From the NCBI RefSeq assembly GCF_036194065.1, contig NZ_CP108095.1, forward strand, positions 4,774,001 to 4,838,000: a stretch of 64,000 nt of DNA. The letters are read 5' to 3'. The stretch is from Streptomyces sp. NBC_00239 (GTDB lineage: Bacteria > Actinomycetota > Actinomycetes > Streptomycetales > Streptomycetaceae). Below are positions 27,929 through 37,350 of the stretch, in pieces. The position numbers and the translations under genes are program-made. Below the pieces are notes generated by a model. That model saw only the letters and a program-made list of their open reading frames with translations. It was not told where the DNA came from and ran no database searches. Within the stretch, counting starts at the first letter, position 1. Each line of letters begins with the position of its first letter.

Positions 27929-28183
27929 TTAGTTGTTGACGCAGGTGTTGCCGAACGCGGGGTTCAGGAAACCGATCACGTTGACGGTGTTGCCACACAC
28001 GTTCACGGGGATGTGCACCGGAACCTGGAGCAGGTTGCCGCTCAGGACGCCCGGAGAACCCGCGGCGACGCCCTCGGCGCTGGCGCCGCTTCCGCCGTGG
28101 GCGGAGGCCAGGCCCGCGCCGCCCATCAGCACCGCAGCGCTGGCGACCGCCATCGTGGTGCCGCGGATGAGCCTCTTCTTCAT
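27929..28183 (-). CDS. Short chaplin
   Basis: 84 residues: a basic MKKRLIRG start and signal peptide, a Gly/Ser/Ala-rich linker (HGGSGASAEG), then GSPGVLSGNLLQVPVHIPVN...CGNTVNVIGFLNPAFGNTC and VNN at the end. Two conserved Cys. AAAGGAAA and CGGAG lie before ATG 28183. Divergent from the secreted-protein gene at 28.4 kb. The linker resembles those of ChpE/ChpH-type proteins, but I do not assign a letter. Confidence 0.95.
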   Translation of the reverse strand: MKKRLIRGTTMAVASAAVLMGGAGLASAHGGSGASAEGVAAGSPGVLSGNLLQVPVHIPVNVCGNTVNVIGFLNPAFGNTCVNN

Positions 28184-28358
28184 CTCCGTATTTCCTTTCG
28201 GTTCGAACAATGGTGCACCCCCATAACGACCCTCCATCCGCAAGGGTGCGCACGATCGCCCAAAAGGCCGTACGCGCGAGTCCGGCGTGATTTCCACCCC
28301 GATTTCTGACAAAGTGCACTCCTGTTTTGACGCCTTGATCGAAATTGGAGACCGGGTC

Positions 28359-29510
28359 ATGCCGAAGGCTGCGAAGTCGACCGGGCGTACGGCCTTCCGT
28401 GCTCTTGTCGCGGTGTCGTGTCTGGGGGTTTCGATGGCACTTCCGACCGCCGGGGCAGCCGCTCCGGCAGCGGCCGGCCAGACGGAATTCCCCCGCATTC
28501 CCTTCATGCAGCGCTACCACGCCGTGCAGCACGGCGGGCTGGTCCGTGCCTCCAACTCGGGCATCAGCTGCGGCCGGCGCGCCGACCAGGACTCGCGCAC
28601 CTGCCGCGAGGTCAAGCAGGGCGCGGCGGGGATCAACAGCGACTTCGACATGTTCTACAGCGACCTCGACCGCGACCCGAACACGTACAACTCCACCGGC
28701 GCCGAACTGCGGGTGCCGGCCGGGGCGCGGGTGACGTACGCGCGGCTGTACTGGGGCGGGAACCTGCGGGTGGGGGAGCAGAAGCCGCCGGAGGACAACG
28801 GGCGGGTGCTGATCGCGGAACCCGGCGGCGAGTACAAGGAGGTCCTGGCCGACACCCGGATCGGCCACCGTACGGCCGACGGCAGCGATGCCTACCAGGC
28901 CTCCGCCGACGTGACGGAGATGGTCAGTGCCCGCGGTGCGGGGATGTGGACGGTCGCCCAGCTGAACATCGCCATGGGGCAGTCGGAGGTCGGCGCCTGG
29001 GGCGGCTGGACCCTCGTCGCCGCCTACGAGCACGAGAAGGAGCCGCTGCGGGAGCTGTCGCTGTGGGACGGCTTCGAGGCGCTCGCCGACAAGGGGGCGG
29101 ACGAGGCGGACAAGGCGGCGGCCGCCGGGCCGGCCGGGCTCACGGTGAAGCTCGACGGGATGAACGTGCCCGCCGGCGGCTCGGGCCGGGTCGGGATCGT
29201 CGGTTACGACGGGGACCGCGGGGCCCTCGGCGACTCATTCGGCGTCACGGCGGACCGCGGTCGCCGGGTCGCCCTGAGCGATGCCGAAAACCCGTTCAAT
29301 GATGTGATGAATTCTACTATCACAGAATTCGGCCGATCGGCTTTCAAGCGTCGGCCCGAACATGTGAACAGCCTCGGATATGACGCGGACGTATTCGACA
29401 TCAGTCCCGCGCTGTCCGGCGGTGCCCGCAGCCTGAGTTTCGGGTTCGAGGCCGAAAGCCAGGGCCATTTCCTCGGCGTGCTCTTCGTACAGGCAGACGC
29501 GCGCCGCTGA
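28359..29510 (+). CDS. Secreted beta-rich protein (DUF3344-like)
   Basis: 383 residues. A signal peptide (AFRALVAVSCLGVSMALPTAGAAA) is followed by a conserved Streptomyces-type exported domain: NTYNSTGAELRVPAGARVTYARLYWGGNLR, then DVTEMV, GAWGGWTLVAAYE and a C-terminal DVFDISPALSGG...SFGFEAESQGHFLGVLFVQ. I associate this pattern with DUF3344-type secreted proteins of unknown role, with moderate certainty. ATG 28359 has TTGGAG upstream. It sits between the chaplin cluster and the polysaccharide genes, and the first glycosyltransferase begins 20 bp after it, so it may be the first gene of that operon. Confidence 0.75.
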   Translation: MPKAAKSTGRTAFRALVAVSCLGVSMALPTAGAAAPAAAGQTEFPRIPFMQRYHAVQHGGLVRASNSGISCGRRADQDSRTCREVKQGAAGINSDFDMFYSDLDRDPNTYNSTGAELRVPAGARVTYARLYWGGNLRVGEQKPPEDNGRVLIAEPGGEYKEVLADTRIGHRTADGSDAYQASADVTEMVSARGAGMWTVAQLNIAMGQSEVGAWGGWTLVAAYEHEKEPLRELSLWDGFEALADKGADEADKAAAAGPAGLTVKLDGMNVPAGGSGRVGIVGYDGDRGALGDSFGVTADRGRRVALSDAENPFNDVMNSTITEFGRSAFKRRPEHVNSLGYDADVFDISPALSGGARSLSFGFEAESQGHFLGVLFVQADARR

Positions 29511-29530
29511 ACGTACGGAGATCACTCCTC

Positions 29531-30727
29531 GTGCAGTCGGACTCACACAATCGCAAGGCCGCGTCCGCCGGAGACCGGCTGACCGTGCTCCACCTCGTGC
29601 AGCCCGTGGACGGCGGCGTGGCCCGGGTCGTCATCGACCTGGTCCGCGCCCAGACCACGGAAGGGCTGCGCGCCGTCGTGGGCTGCCCGCCCGGCGGCCC
29701 GCTGGCCGCCGCCGTCCGCGCGGCCGGCGCCGAAGTGCACGTCTGGCGGGCCGGACGCGCGCCCGGACCGGGGCTGGCGGCCGAAGTGCTCGGCGCGGCC
29801 CGGGTGGTGCGCCGGGTCCGCCCGCAGCTGCTGCACGCGCACAGCGCCAAGGCGGGCCTGGCCGGCCGGCTCGCCGTACGCGGCTCCCTGCCCACCCTCT
29901 TCCAGCCGCACGCCTGGTCCTTCGACGCGGTGGGCGGCACGACCGCGGCGCTCGCGCTGCGCTGGGAGCGGTTCGGCGCGCGCTGGGCCGACCGGGTGCT
30001 CTGCGTCAGCGAGTCCGAACGCCGGGCGGGCGAATCCGCCGGGATCGCCGCCCGCTGGGCCGTGGTCCGCAACGGCGTCGACCTCGAACACTTCAGGCCG
30101 GGCGGCGGCGAGGAGCGGGCCGTGGCCCGGGCCGCCCTGCCGCTGCTGTCCCAGTCCTCCCCGCAGGGGCCGCTCGCCGTGTGCGTCGGGCGGCTGTGCC
30201 AGCAGAAGGGCCAGGACCTGTTGCTGCGGGCCTGGCCCGAGGTCACCGCGCACGCCCCCACCGCCCGGCTGGTGCTGGTCGGCGACGGGCCCGACGGCGA
30301 GCGGCTGCGCCGGTCGGCCCCGCCCGGTGTGCTCTTCGCGGGCGCCGCCACCGACATCAGGCCGTGGCTTCGGGCCGCCGATCTCGTTGTACTGCCGTCG
30401 CGTTGGGAGGGCATGGCACTCGCCCCGCTCGAAGCCATGGCCTGCGGCCGGCCGGTCGTGGTCTCCGACGTCAGCGGCGCCCGCGAGAGCCTGCCGCCCG
30501 GCCAGGCGCCGCTGTGCCTGGTGCCGCCGGAGGACCCGACGGCGCTCGCCAAGGCGCTCGGCCGGCTGCTCGCCGAACCGCGGCTGCTCGACACGCTGGG
30601 ACGTCAGGCCCAGGAGCACGCACGGACGGAATTCGACGTGCGGCGCACCACGGCCGCGGTCACCGGCCTGTACCACGAACTGCTGGGCCGGCCCCAGCCC
30701 TTGACCGAGGAGCACGACAGCCGATGA
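29531..30727 (+). CDS. GT4-family glycosyltransferase
   Basis: 398 residues, GT-B fold. The acceptor domain begins LTVLHLVQPVDGGVARVVIDLV; the donor domain has CVGRLCQQKGQDLLLRAW and the nucleotide-sugar motif PSRWEGMALAPLEAMACGRPVV (E-x7-E). Cytoplasmic transfer of a sugar to a lipid-linked intermediate is expected. GTG 29531. Its stop overlaps the next start (ATGA at 30724), so translation is coupled to the sugar-phosphate transferase. Confidence 0.9.
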   Translation: MQSDSHNRKAASAGDRLTVLHLVQPVDGGVARVVIDLVRAQTTEGLRAVVGCPPGGPLAAAVRAAGAEVHVWRAGRAPGPGLAAEVLGAARVVRRVRPQLLHAHSAKAGLAGRLAVRGSLPTLFQPHAWSFDAVGGTTAALALRWERFGARWADRVLCVSESERRAGESAGIAARWAVVRNGVDLEHFRPGGGEERAVARAALPLLSQSSPQGPLAVCVGRLCQQKGQDLLLRAWPEVTAHAPTARLVLVGDGPDGERLRRSAPPGVLFAGAATDIRPWLRAADLVVLPSRWEGMALAPLEAMACGRPVVVSDVSGARESLPPGQAPLCLVPPEDPTALAKALGRLLAEPRLLDTLGRQAQEHARTEFDVRRTTAAVTGLYHELLGRPQPLTEEHDSR

Positions 30728-32244
30728 CCATGGAGAGCGCCCACGCGCCGCACACCGGCAGGAAGGGCACCGGACCCGCCGCGGTCCCGGCCGGCGGCAC
30801 CGCCGTCCGGCCCGCGGTGACCTCGATCCACCCGCCGCGCGGGCCGCAGGCCGACCTGGCCCGCTCCGCGGTGCGCCCTCAGCGGGTCCGCCGCCGTTCG
30901 CTCGTGGTCCCGCTGGTCACCGCAGACGCCCTGGCCGCCGTACTGACGACGGCGGCCGTGCCCGGGCTGGAATGGCCGACGGAGGCCGCCGGTCCGCTCG
31001 CGGTGGCGCTCGCCGCGCTGCACGCGCAGGCCGGGCTCTACCGGCCCCGGCTCTCCCCGTCCGCGCTGCTGGAACTGCCCGCCCTGCTCGGCCGTTCGCT
31101 GGTGCTGTGGTGCGCCGCGGCGGCCGTCGCCGCCGCGGTCGATCCCGGCCGGGCGCTCGGCTGGAGCGCGCTCGCCACCGCCGTCGCCCTCCAGGTCGTA
31201 CTGGCGTGCGCGGCCCGCGGGTCCGTCCACCAGCTGCGCCGCCGCGGCGCGGTCCGCCGCCCCCGGTCGGCGCTCGTGGTCGGCCCCGGAGCAGGCGCCC
31301 GTACCGTCGCCGCGGCGCTCCACGGCCGCGCCGAGTACGGGCTGCGGCCGGTCGGGATCGCGGACGCGGGACCCGCCCCGGACGGCGAGGCCGGCGGGGC
31401 GCTGCCGGTGCTCGGCACCCACGAGGACGTGCGCCGGGCCGTCATCCAGAACTCCGTGCGCGACGCCGTGTTCACCCGGCCGCCCGAGGCCGACGAGCGG
31501 ACCGCGGCCCTGGTCCGGCTCTTCCACGACCACGGCTGCCGGCTCTGGCTCGCCGACCCGGCCGGCACCGCCAAGGTCACCGGGATGCGGCTGGCCCAGC
31601 CCCACGACCACCTGTGGGGGTTCTCCGTACAGCCGCTGCTGCCGCGGTCCGCGCGGCCCCTGGAGCGGTGCGGCAAGCGGCTGATCGACGCCGCTGCCGC
31701 CGCGCTCGCCCTGCTCGCCGCCGCGCCCGTGATGGGTCTGTGCGCGCTGGCCGTCCGGCTCTCCGACGGCCCGGGCGTGATCTTCCGCCAGGAGCGGGTC
31801 GGCCTCTACGGTCGGCCCTTCACCCTGCTGAAGTTCCGCACCCTGCGCCCCGAGAACGAGCACGAGTCCGCGACCCGCTGGACCGTGGCCAACGACCACC
31901 GGATGAGCCCGGTCGGCAGCTTCCTGCGCAAGTCGTCCCTGGACGAGCTGCCGCAGCTGTGGAACGTCGTACGGGGTGACATGAGCCTGGTCGGGCCGCG
32001 CCCCGAACGCCCCTTCTTCGTCGCGAAGTTCACCAGCGTGCACCCCGGCTACGAGGCCCGTCACCGGATGCCCGTCGGCATCACCGGGCTCGCCCAGATC
32101 AACGGCCTGCGCGGCGACACCTCCATCGAGGACCGGGCCCGCTTCGACAACCACTACATCGACACCTGGTCGCTCTGGCAGGACCTGTGGATCCTGGCCC
32201 GCACCGCGGCCTCCTTCTTCCGCTTCCGGCTGGGAGGCAGCTGA
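30724..32244 (+). CDS. Polyprenyl-phosphate glycosyl-1-phosphate transferase (WbaP/CpsE-like)
   Basis: 506 residues. After a 60-residue Pro-rich start come several membrane helices and a CoA-binding-like domain (ALVVGPGAGARTVAAAL). A C-terminal bacterial sugar transferase domain follows (KRLIDAAAAALALL...LKFRTL...SFLRKSSLDELPQLWNVVRGDMSLVGPRPERP...VGITGLAQINGLRG). This enzyme starts repeat-unit synthesis by placing a sugar phosphate on undecaprenyl phosphate at the inner membrane face. Start ATG 30724 overlaps the previous gene. Confidence 0.93.
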   Translation: MTMESAHAPHTGRKGTGPAAVPAGGTAVRPAVTSIHPPRGPQADLARSAVRPQRVRRRSLVVPLVTADALAAVLTTAAVPGLEWPTEAAGPLAVALAALHAQAGLYRPRLSPSALLELPALLGRSLVLWCAAAAVAAAVDPGRALGWSALATAVALQVVLACAARGSVHQLRRRGAVRRPRSALVVGPGAGARTVAAALHGRAEYGLRPVGIADAGPAPDGEAGGALPVLGTHEDVRRAVIQNSVRDAVFTRPPEADERTAALVRLFHDHGCRLWLADPAGTAKVTGMRLAQPHDHLWGFSVQPLLPRSARPLERCGKRLIDAAAAALALLAAAPVMGLCALAVRLSDGPGVIFRQERVGLYGRPFTLLKFRTLRPENEHESATRWTVANDHRMSPVGSFLRKSSLDELPQLWNVVRGDMSLVGPRPERPFFVAKFTSVHPGYEARHRMPVGITGLAQINGLRGDTSIEDRARFDNHYIDTWSLWQDLWILARTAASFFRFRLGGS

Positions 32245-32246
32245 CC

Positions 32247-33635
32247 ATGAGCAGCACCCTCGCGCCCGCACCCCGCGCGGCCACCCCGGCCGCCGCCGCC
32301 CCGCTCGCGCCGCCCGCCGGCGCCGGGCCGCTGCGCCGGCACTGGCCGCTGCTGCCGCTCGCCGCGACCGTCCTGCTCCTGCTGCTGCCGCTGCCCGCCG
32401 GCGACGCCACCGCCTCCGGCAAGGTCACCCCGGCGGACGCGGCCTCGCTGCTCCTGGTGGGCGTGTGCGCCCTGCAGGCGCTGCGCGGGCGGGCGCAGCG
32501 GCTGACCCCGCTCGCCGCCCTGGTGCTCGGACTGCCCGCGGTGGGACTGGCGGTGGCCACCGCCACCGCCGGGGACCCGTACGCGGCGCTGCCCGGCTTC
32601 GTGCGGTACCTCCAGGTGTTCGTGCTGGTCCCGGCGGCGGTGGTGCTGCTGGTGCGCGACCCGCGCGAGTTCCGGCTGGCCGCGGGCTGCTTCGTCGTAC
32701 TCGCCGTGGTGCAGGGCGCGGTGGGGGTCATGCAGTACGCCACCCACACCGGCGCCTCCTACCAGGGCGAGAACATCCGCGCCGTCGGCACCTTCGGGCC
32801 CGGCGACGTGATGGGCATGGCGACCGTCGTGGCCTACGGCCTGGTGGCCGCGGCCGGGGTGGCGCTCGCACCGGACGGCACCGTCTCGCGCCGGCTGCGC
32901 ACCGCCGCGACGGCCTGCGCGCTGGTGCTGGTGGTGCCGCTGGTGCTGTCCTTCAGCCGCGGCGCGTGGATCGCCACCGCCGGGGCCGGCCTGCTGATCA
33001 TGGTGCTCGCCGGCGTCCGGCGGGCGCTGAAGGTGACGGCCGCGCTGGTCGCCGCGGGCGTGGTGCTCGTCGGCGGTCTCGGCGTCGGCTCCGCGATGAT
33101 GGCCGAGCGGCTCACCAGCATCACCCAGGTGGGCAGCGCCCCCGACCAGTCGGTCATCGACCGGTACACGATGTGGGCCGCCGCCGGGTCGATGTGGCAG
33201 GAGCGGCCCGCCGCCGGGGTCGGGCTCAAGGGCTTCCCCGCCCACCGCGACGGCCACTCCGGCCTGGGCCTGTCCTCCGGCAGCGACACCGCCGGCGCGG
33301 GCCAGGCCTACATCCGCCAGCCGCTGCTCTCCCCGCACAACATGTACCTGCTGATCCTCAGCGAGCAGGGGCTGATCGGGCTCACCGCGCTGGCCGGGGG
33401 CTGGGCGGCCGTGGTCGTCGCCGGGCTCCGGCGGCTCGCCGCCCCCGACCCGGCCGGCCGCCGCATGCGGGACTGCGGACTGGTCGCCATCGGCCTCCTC
33501 GTCTGGCAGCTCACCGACTTCCTGTACGCCGACATCGGCGGCCCCTCCACGGTCCTCACCGGTGTGATCATCGGCCTCGCCGCCTGGTGGGCCATCGGCT
33601 CCCGCGACACCCTCGAAGGGGCTCCCGCGCGGTGA
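32247..33635 (+). CDS. O-antigen ligase/Wzy-type polymerase
   Basis: 462 residues, 10-12 membrane helices and a large external loop around residues 280-350 holding SPHNMYLLILSEQGLIG, the Wzy_C motif with its key His. It would polymerise lipid-linked repeat units outside the membrane. LVLSFSRGAWI in a central helix is also common in the family. ATG 32247 follows GGGAGG. Its stop overlaps the flippase start (GTGA at 33632). Confidence 0.9.
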   Translation: MSSTLAPAPRAATPAAAAPLAPPAGAGPLRRHWPLLPLAATVLLLLLPLPAGDATASGKVTPADAASLLLVGVCALQALRGRAQRLTPLAALVLGLPAVGLAVATATAGDPYAALPGFVRYLQVFVLVPAAVVLLVRDPREFRLAAGCFVVLAVVQGAVGVMQYATHTGASYQGENIRAVGTFGPGDVMGMATVVAYGLVAAAGVALAPDGTVSRRLRTAATACALVLVVPLVLSFSRGAWIATAGAGLLIMVLAGVRRALKVTAALVAAGVVLVGGLGVGSAMMAERLTSITQVGSAPDQSVIDRYTMWAAAGSMWQERPAAGVGLKGFPAHRDGHSGLGLSSGSDTAGAGQAYIRQPLLSPHNMYLLILSEQGLIGLTALAGGWAAVVVAGLRRLAAPDPAGRRMRDCGLVAIGLLVWQLTDFLYADIGGPSTVLTGVIIGLAAWWAIGSRDTLEGAPAR

Positions 33636-35434
33636 CCGACACGACGCCCGCGATGGGCAGCCGGATTCCCGGCGCGGGGCTCACCCCCGTCCCGGGGGCG
33701 GGCCGCCCGCCGGGAGTGCCCGGACCGCCGGCCCCCGGGCCCGGTGGCCCGGTCCTGCCCTTCAAGGAGCTGGGCCGGCCCCCGGGCCCGGGCGCGCCGA
33801 CGCCCGTGGGCCCCGCGCCCGGGCGGCAGCCGGAGGCACCGGCACCGCTCGGGCGGTTCCTCGCGAAGGCGGCCGCCGTCACCGCCGTGATGACCGTGGC
33901 CGGAGCCGTCCTCGGCCTGGTCCGCGACCAGACCATCGCGCACCTCTTCGGCGCCGGACACGACAGCGACGCCTTCCTGATCGCGTGGACCGTCCCCGAG
34001 ATGGCGTCCACGCTGCTGATCGAAGACGCGATGGCGCTGCTCATGGTGCCCGCGTTCAGCCACGCGCTGGCCCGGCGGGCGGCCGGGCGGGTCGGGCTGA
34101 CCCGCCGTGAGGCGCGCGCCCAGGACCCCGTACGGCTCCTCGTCGGCGCGACGCTGCCCAGGCTGGCCGTCGTACTCGCCTGCGTCGCCGTGGTCCTGGT
34201 GCTCGCCGCGCCGCTGGTGGTCGCCGTCCTCGCGCCCGGACTGCCCGACCCCGGGCTCGCCGTCCAGTGCACCCGGCTGACCGCCCTGACCGTCCTGACG
34301 TTCGGCATCGCCGGATACTTCAGCGCCGGGCTGCGCGCCCACCGCAGCTTCCTGCCGCCCGCCGCGATCTACGTCGCGTACAACGTCGGGATCATCGGGA
34401 CGATGCTCACCCTGCACAGCGTGTGGGGGGTGCGGGCCGCGGCGGCGGGGGTGGCCGTCGGGGGCCTGCTGATGATCGTCGTCCAGCTGCCCGGCTTCCT
34501 GCGGCACGTCGGCTTCGGCAACCCGGCCGGACACCGGGCCGCCCGCCGCCACGAACGCGACCGGGACCGGCCCACCCTGCTCGCCTTCGGCGTGCTCGCG
34601 CCCGTCATCATCTTCGCCGTCTGCCGCCAGTCCCAGGTCCTCGTCGAGCGCTTCCTCGCCGCCTCCCTCGAACCCGGCGCCATCTCGCACCTCAACTACG
34701 CGCAGAAGGTCGCGCAGATGCCGATGGTGCTCTCCCTGATGATCTGCACCGTCACCTTCCCGGTGGTCGCGCAGGCGATGGCCGGCGGCGAGCGCGAGAA
34801 GGCCCGCCGCCGCGTCGAGCAGGACCTCGCGCTGGCCTCCCTCGCCGTCCTCATCGGCACCGCCATGGTCATCGGCTACGCCCCCCAGATCATCCAAGTC
34901 CTCTTCGAGCGCGGCGCGTTCACCCACGCCGACACCCTCGCCACCGCCGGCGTGATGCGGGTCTACGCCATCGGACTCCTCGGCCACTGCCTGGTCGGAG
35001 CGCTCAGCCGGCCCTTCTTCTCCACCACGAAGCCCACCTGGTTCCCGATGGGCGCCATGGCCGCGGGACTCGTGGTGAACATCGTGGCGGGGGCCTTCGC
35101 CGTGGGCTGGTGGGGCACCTACGGGATCGCCGCCGCCAACGCCGCCGGCATCAGCGTCACCGCCGCCCTGCTCCTGCACGGCCTCGGCACCCGCGTCATC
35201 GCCATCCAGGTCCGACGCGTCGCCATCAGCCTCTGCCGGCTCTCCGCCGCCGCCGCAGCGGCCTGCGGCACCGGTTGGATCGCCGGACCGATGATCCCGA
35301 ACCCGCTGCTCAGCGCCGCCCTCGGCTGCCTGCTGGTGCCCGCCATGTTCGGGGCCGCCGGCATGGCCATACAGGCACTCGAAATCACCTCCCTGCCCGC
35401 CCACATCACCCAGAGGTTCCGTCATGTCCGCTGA
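33632..35434 (+). CDS. MurJ/MviN-type lipid-linked oligosaccharide flippase (Wzx role)
   Basis: 600 residues. A Pro/Gly-rich cytoplasmic start of about 75 residues precedes about 14 helices of the MVF fold: AGAVLGLVRDQTIAHLFGAGHDSDAFLIAWTVPE, the SAGLRAHRSFLPPA segment, and LFERGAFTHADTLATAGVMRVYAIGLLGH. Within this gene set it most likely flips the polysaccharide repeat unit rather than lipid II. GTG 33632 overlaps the polymerase stop; the gene overlaps the next by 11 nt. Confidence 0.9.
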   Translation: MTDTTPAMGSRIPGAGLTPVPGAGRPPGVPGPPAPGPGGPVLPFKELGRPPGPGAPTPVGPAPGRQPEAPAPLGRFLAKAAAVTAVMTVAGAVLGLVRDQTIAHLFGAGHDSDAFLIAWTVPEMASTLLIEDAMALLMVPAFSHALARRAAGRVGLTRREARAQDPVRLLVGATLPRLAVVLACVAVVLVLAAPLVVAVLAPGLPDPGLAVQCTRLTALTVLTFGIAGYFSAGLRAHRSFLPPAAIYVAYNVGIIGTMLTLHSVWGVRAAAAGVAVGGLLMIVVQLPGFLRHVGFGNPAGHRAARRHERDRDRPTLLAFGVLAPVIIFAVCRQSQVLVERFLAASLEPGAISHLNYAQKVAQMPMVLSLMICTVTFPVVAQAMAGGEREKARRRVEQDLALASLAVLIGTAMVIGYAPQIIQVLFERGAFTHADTLATAGVMRVYAIGLLGHCLVGALSRPFFSTTKPTWFPMGAMAAGLVVNIVAGAFAVGWWGTYGIAAANAAGISVTAALLLHGLGTRVIAIQVRRVAISLCRLSAAAAAACGTGWIAGPMIPNPLLSAALGCLLVPAMFGAAGMAIQALEITSLPAHITQRFRHVR

Positions 35435-36197
35435 CACGGCGACCCCCAGCGCCCCGCCCGCGCACCCCGCCCGAGCCCCCCGGACCCCGTGGGTGCTCAT
35501 GTACCACTCGGTCGCCGAGTTCACCGACCCCGCCGAGGATCCGTACGGCATCACCGTCACGCCCCGGACCCTGGATGCCCAGCTGGTGTGGCTGCGCTCG
35601 CGCGGGCTGCGCGGGGTCTCCGTACGCGAACTGCGGGCGGCCCGCGCCGCCGGCCGCGGCGCCGGGCTCGTCGGCCTCACCTTCGACGACGGCTACACCG
35701 ACTTCCTCGGGCAGGCACTGCCGCTGTTGCGCCGCCACGAGGCCACCGCCACCCTCTTCGTGCTGCCCGGCCGGCTCGGCGAAGACAACGTCTGGGACCC
35801 GCTGGGCCCCCGCAAGCCGCTCCTCACCGCCGCCGGCATCCGCGAGGTCGCCGCCGCCGGCCACGAGATCGGCTCCCACGGCCTGCTCCACCAGGACCTC
35901 ACCGCCGCCCCCGACGACGTGCTGCGCCAGGAACTGGCCGGCAGCCGCGAGCGGCTGCGCGAGCTGACCGGCACCGCCCCCGAGGGCTTCTGCTACCCGT
36001 ACGGGACCATCGACCGCCGGGTCGTCGACGCCACCCGCGCCGCCGGGTACGCGTACGCCTGCGCGATCGTCCCCGGCCGGCTCGGCGGCCCGTACGCCAT
36101 GCCCCGCACCCACATCAGCGAGGCCGACGGCGGCGCCCGGCTGCGCGTCAAGCAGCTGCGCCACCGGGTGAAGTACCTCCGCGGAGCCGCCGCGTGA
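35424..36197 (+). CDS. NodB-type polysaccharide deacetylase
   Basis: 257 residues. TFDDGYTDF (catalytic and metal Asp), GSHGLLHQDL (metal His pair) and FCYPYG are the NodB motifs 1-3. It would remove N- or O-acetyl groups from a polysaccharide. No signal peptide is seen, so it acts inside or needs another route; family members in Wzy loci often act on lipid-linked units. ATG 35424 overlaps the flippase gene, and its stop overlaps the next start (GTGA). Confidence 0.9.
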   Translation: MSADTATPSAPPAHPARAPRTPWVLMYHSVAEFTDPAEDPYGITVTPRTLDAQLVWLRSRGLRGVSVRELRAARAAGRGAGLVGLTFDDGYTDFLGQALPLLRRHEATATLFVLPGRLGEDNVWDPLGPRKPLLTAAGIREVAAAGHEIGSHGLLHQDLTAAPDDVLRQELAGSRERLRELTGTAPEGFCYPYGTIDRRVVDATRAAGYAYACAIVPGRLGGPYAMPRTHISEADGGARLRVKQLRHRVKYLRGAAA

Positions 36198-37342
36198 AAG
36201 CCCTGCACGTCATCACCGGACTCGGCATCGGCGGTGCCGAACAGCAGCTGCGGCTGCTGCTGCGACACCTGCCGATGCAGTGCGACGTGGTCACCCTCAC
36301 CAACCCCGGGCCGGTCGCCGACGGACTGCGCGCCGACGGGGTCGAGGTGGCGCACCTCGACATGCGGGGCAACCGGGACCTGCGCGCCCTGCCCCGGCTG
36401 GTGTCCTTCATCCGCCGCGGCCGCTACGACCTCGTCCACACCCACCTCTACCGGGCCTGCGTGTACGGGCGGCTCGCCGCACGCCTCGCCGGTGTCGGCA
36501 CCACCGTGGCCACCGAGCACTCCCTCGGCGAGGCCGAGATCGAGGGCCGGCCGCTGACCGGCGGGGTCCGCGCCCTCTACCTGGCCAGCGAGCGGCTCGG
36601 CGCGGCCACCGTCGCCGTGTCCGACACGGTCGCCGCCCGGCTGCACGGCTGGGGCGTGCCCGCCGCCCGGGTGCACGTGGTCCCCAACGGCATCGAGGCC
36701 GTCCGCTTCCGCTTCGACCCGGCCGCGCGCGCCGCCACCCGCGCCCGCACCGGCCTCCCCGAGGACGCGTTCGTGGTCGGCGGGGTCGGCCGGCTGGTCC
36801 CCGGCAAACGCTTCGACGTGCTCGTACGGGCCGTCGCCGCGCTGCCCGGCACGCACCTCGTCATCGCCGGCGACGGACCCGAACGGGCCGCGCTGCGCCG
36901 GCTCGCCGCCGAACTCGGCGCCGAGAGCCGCATCCACCTCCTGGGCGCCCGCGACCCGCTCGGCGACAGCGCCGACGGCCGCACCCCCGGCATCCCGGCC
37001 CTGCTCTCGGCGATGGACGTCTTCGTGTCGCCGTCCCGCGAGGAGGCCTTCGGGCTCGCCGTGGTCGAGGCCCTCGCCGCCGGGCTGCCCGTCCTGCACG
37101 TCACCTGCCCCGCCATCGACGACCTGCCCGCCGACCAGGCCCCCGGGGCCCGGCGGATCGGCGCCGGCACCGAAGAACTCGTGGCCGCGCTCCGCGCACG
37201 GCAGGAGGCAGGCGCCCGCCGCCTGCCCCCGCCGCCCGTGGTGCGCCACTACGACATCGCGCGCAGCGCCGAACGCCTGCTCGACGTCTACGCGCACGCC
37301 CTGGCACCCGCCTCCCACCCCGCCCTCTCCACGAAGAAGTGA
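36194..37342 (+). CDS. GT4-family glycosyltransferase
   Basis: 382 residues, GT-B fold. The N-terminus VKALHVITGLGIGGAEQQLRLLLRHL has the glycine-rich acceptor-domain loop. VPNGIEAVRF, GVGRLVPGKRFDVLVRAV and PSREEAFGLAVVEALAAGLPV mark the donor site (E-x7-E). GTG 36194 overlaps the deacetylase stop. It is a second sugar transferase in the operon, so the repeat unit contains at least three sugars if each enzyme adds one. Confidence 0.9.
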   Translation: MKALHVITGLGIGGAEQQLRLLLRHLPMQCDVVTLTNPGPVADGLRADGVEVAHLDMRGNRDLRALPRLVSFIRRGRYDLVHTHLYRACVYGRLAARLAGVGTTVATEHSLGEAEIEGRPLTGGVRALYLASERLGAATVAVSDTVAARLHGWGVPAARVHVVPNGIEAVRFRFDPAARAATRARTGLPEDAFVVGGVGRLVPGKRFDVLVRAVAALPGTHLVIAGDGPERAALRRLAAELGAESRIHLLGARDPLGDSADGRTPGIPALLSAMDVFVSPSREEAFGLAVVEALAAGLPVLHVTCPAIDDLPADQAPGARRIGAGTEELVAALRARQEAGARRLPPPPVVRHYDIARSAERLLDVYAHALAPASHPALSTKK

Positions 37343-37350
37343 GCCCGCAC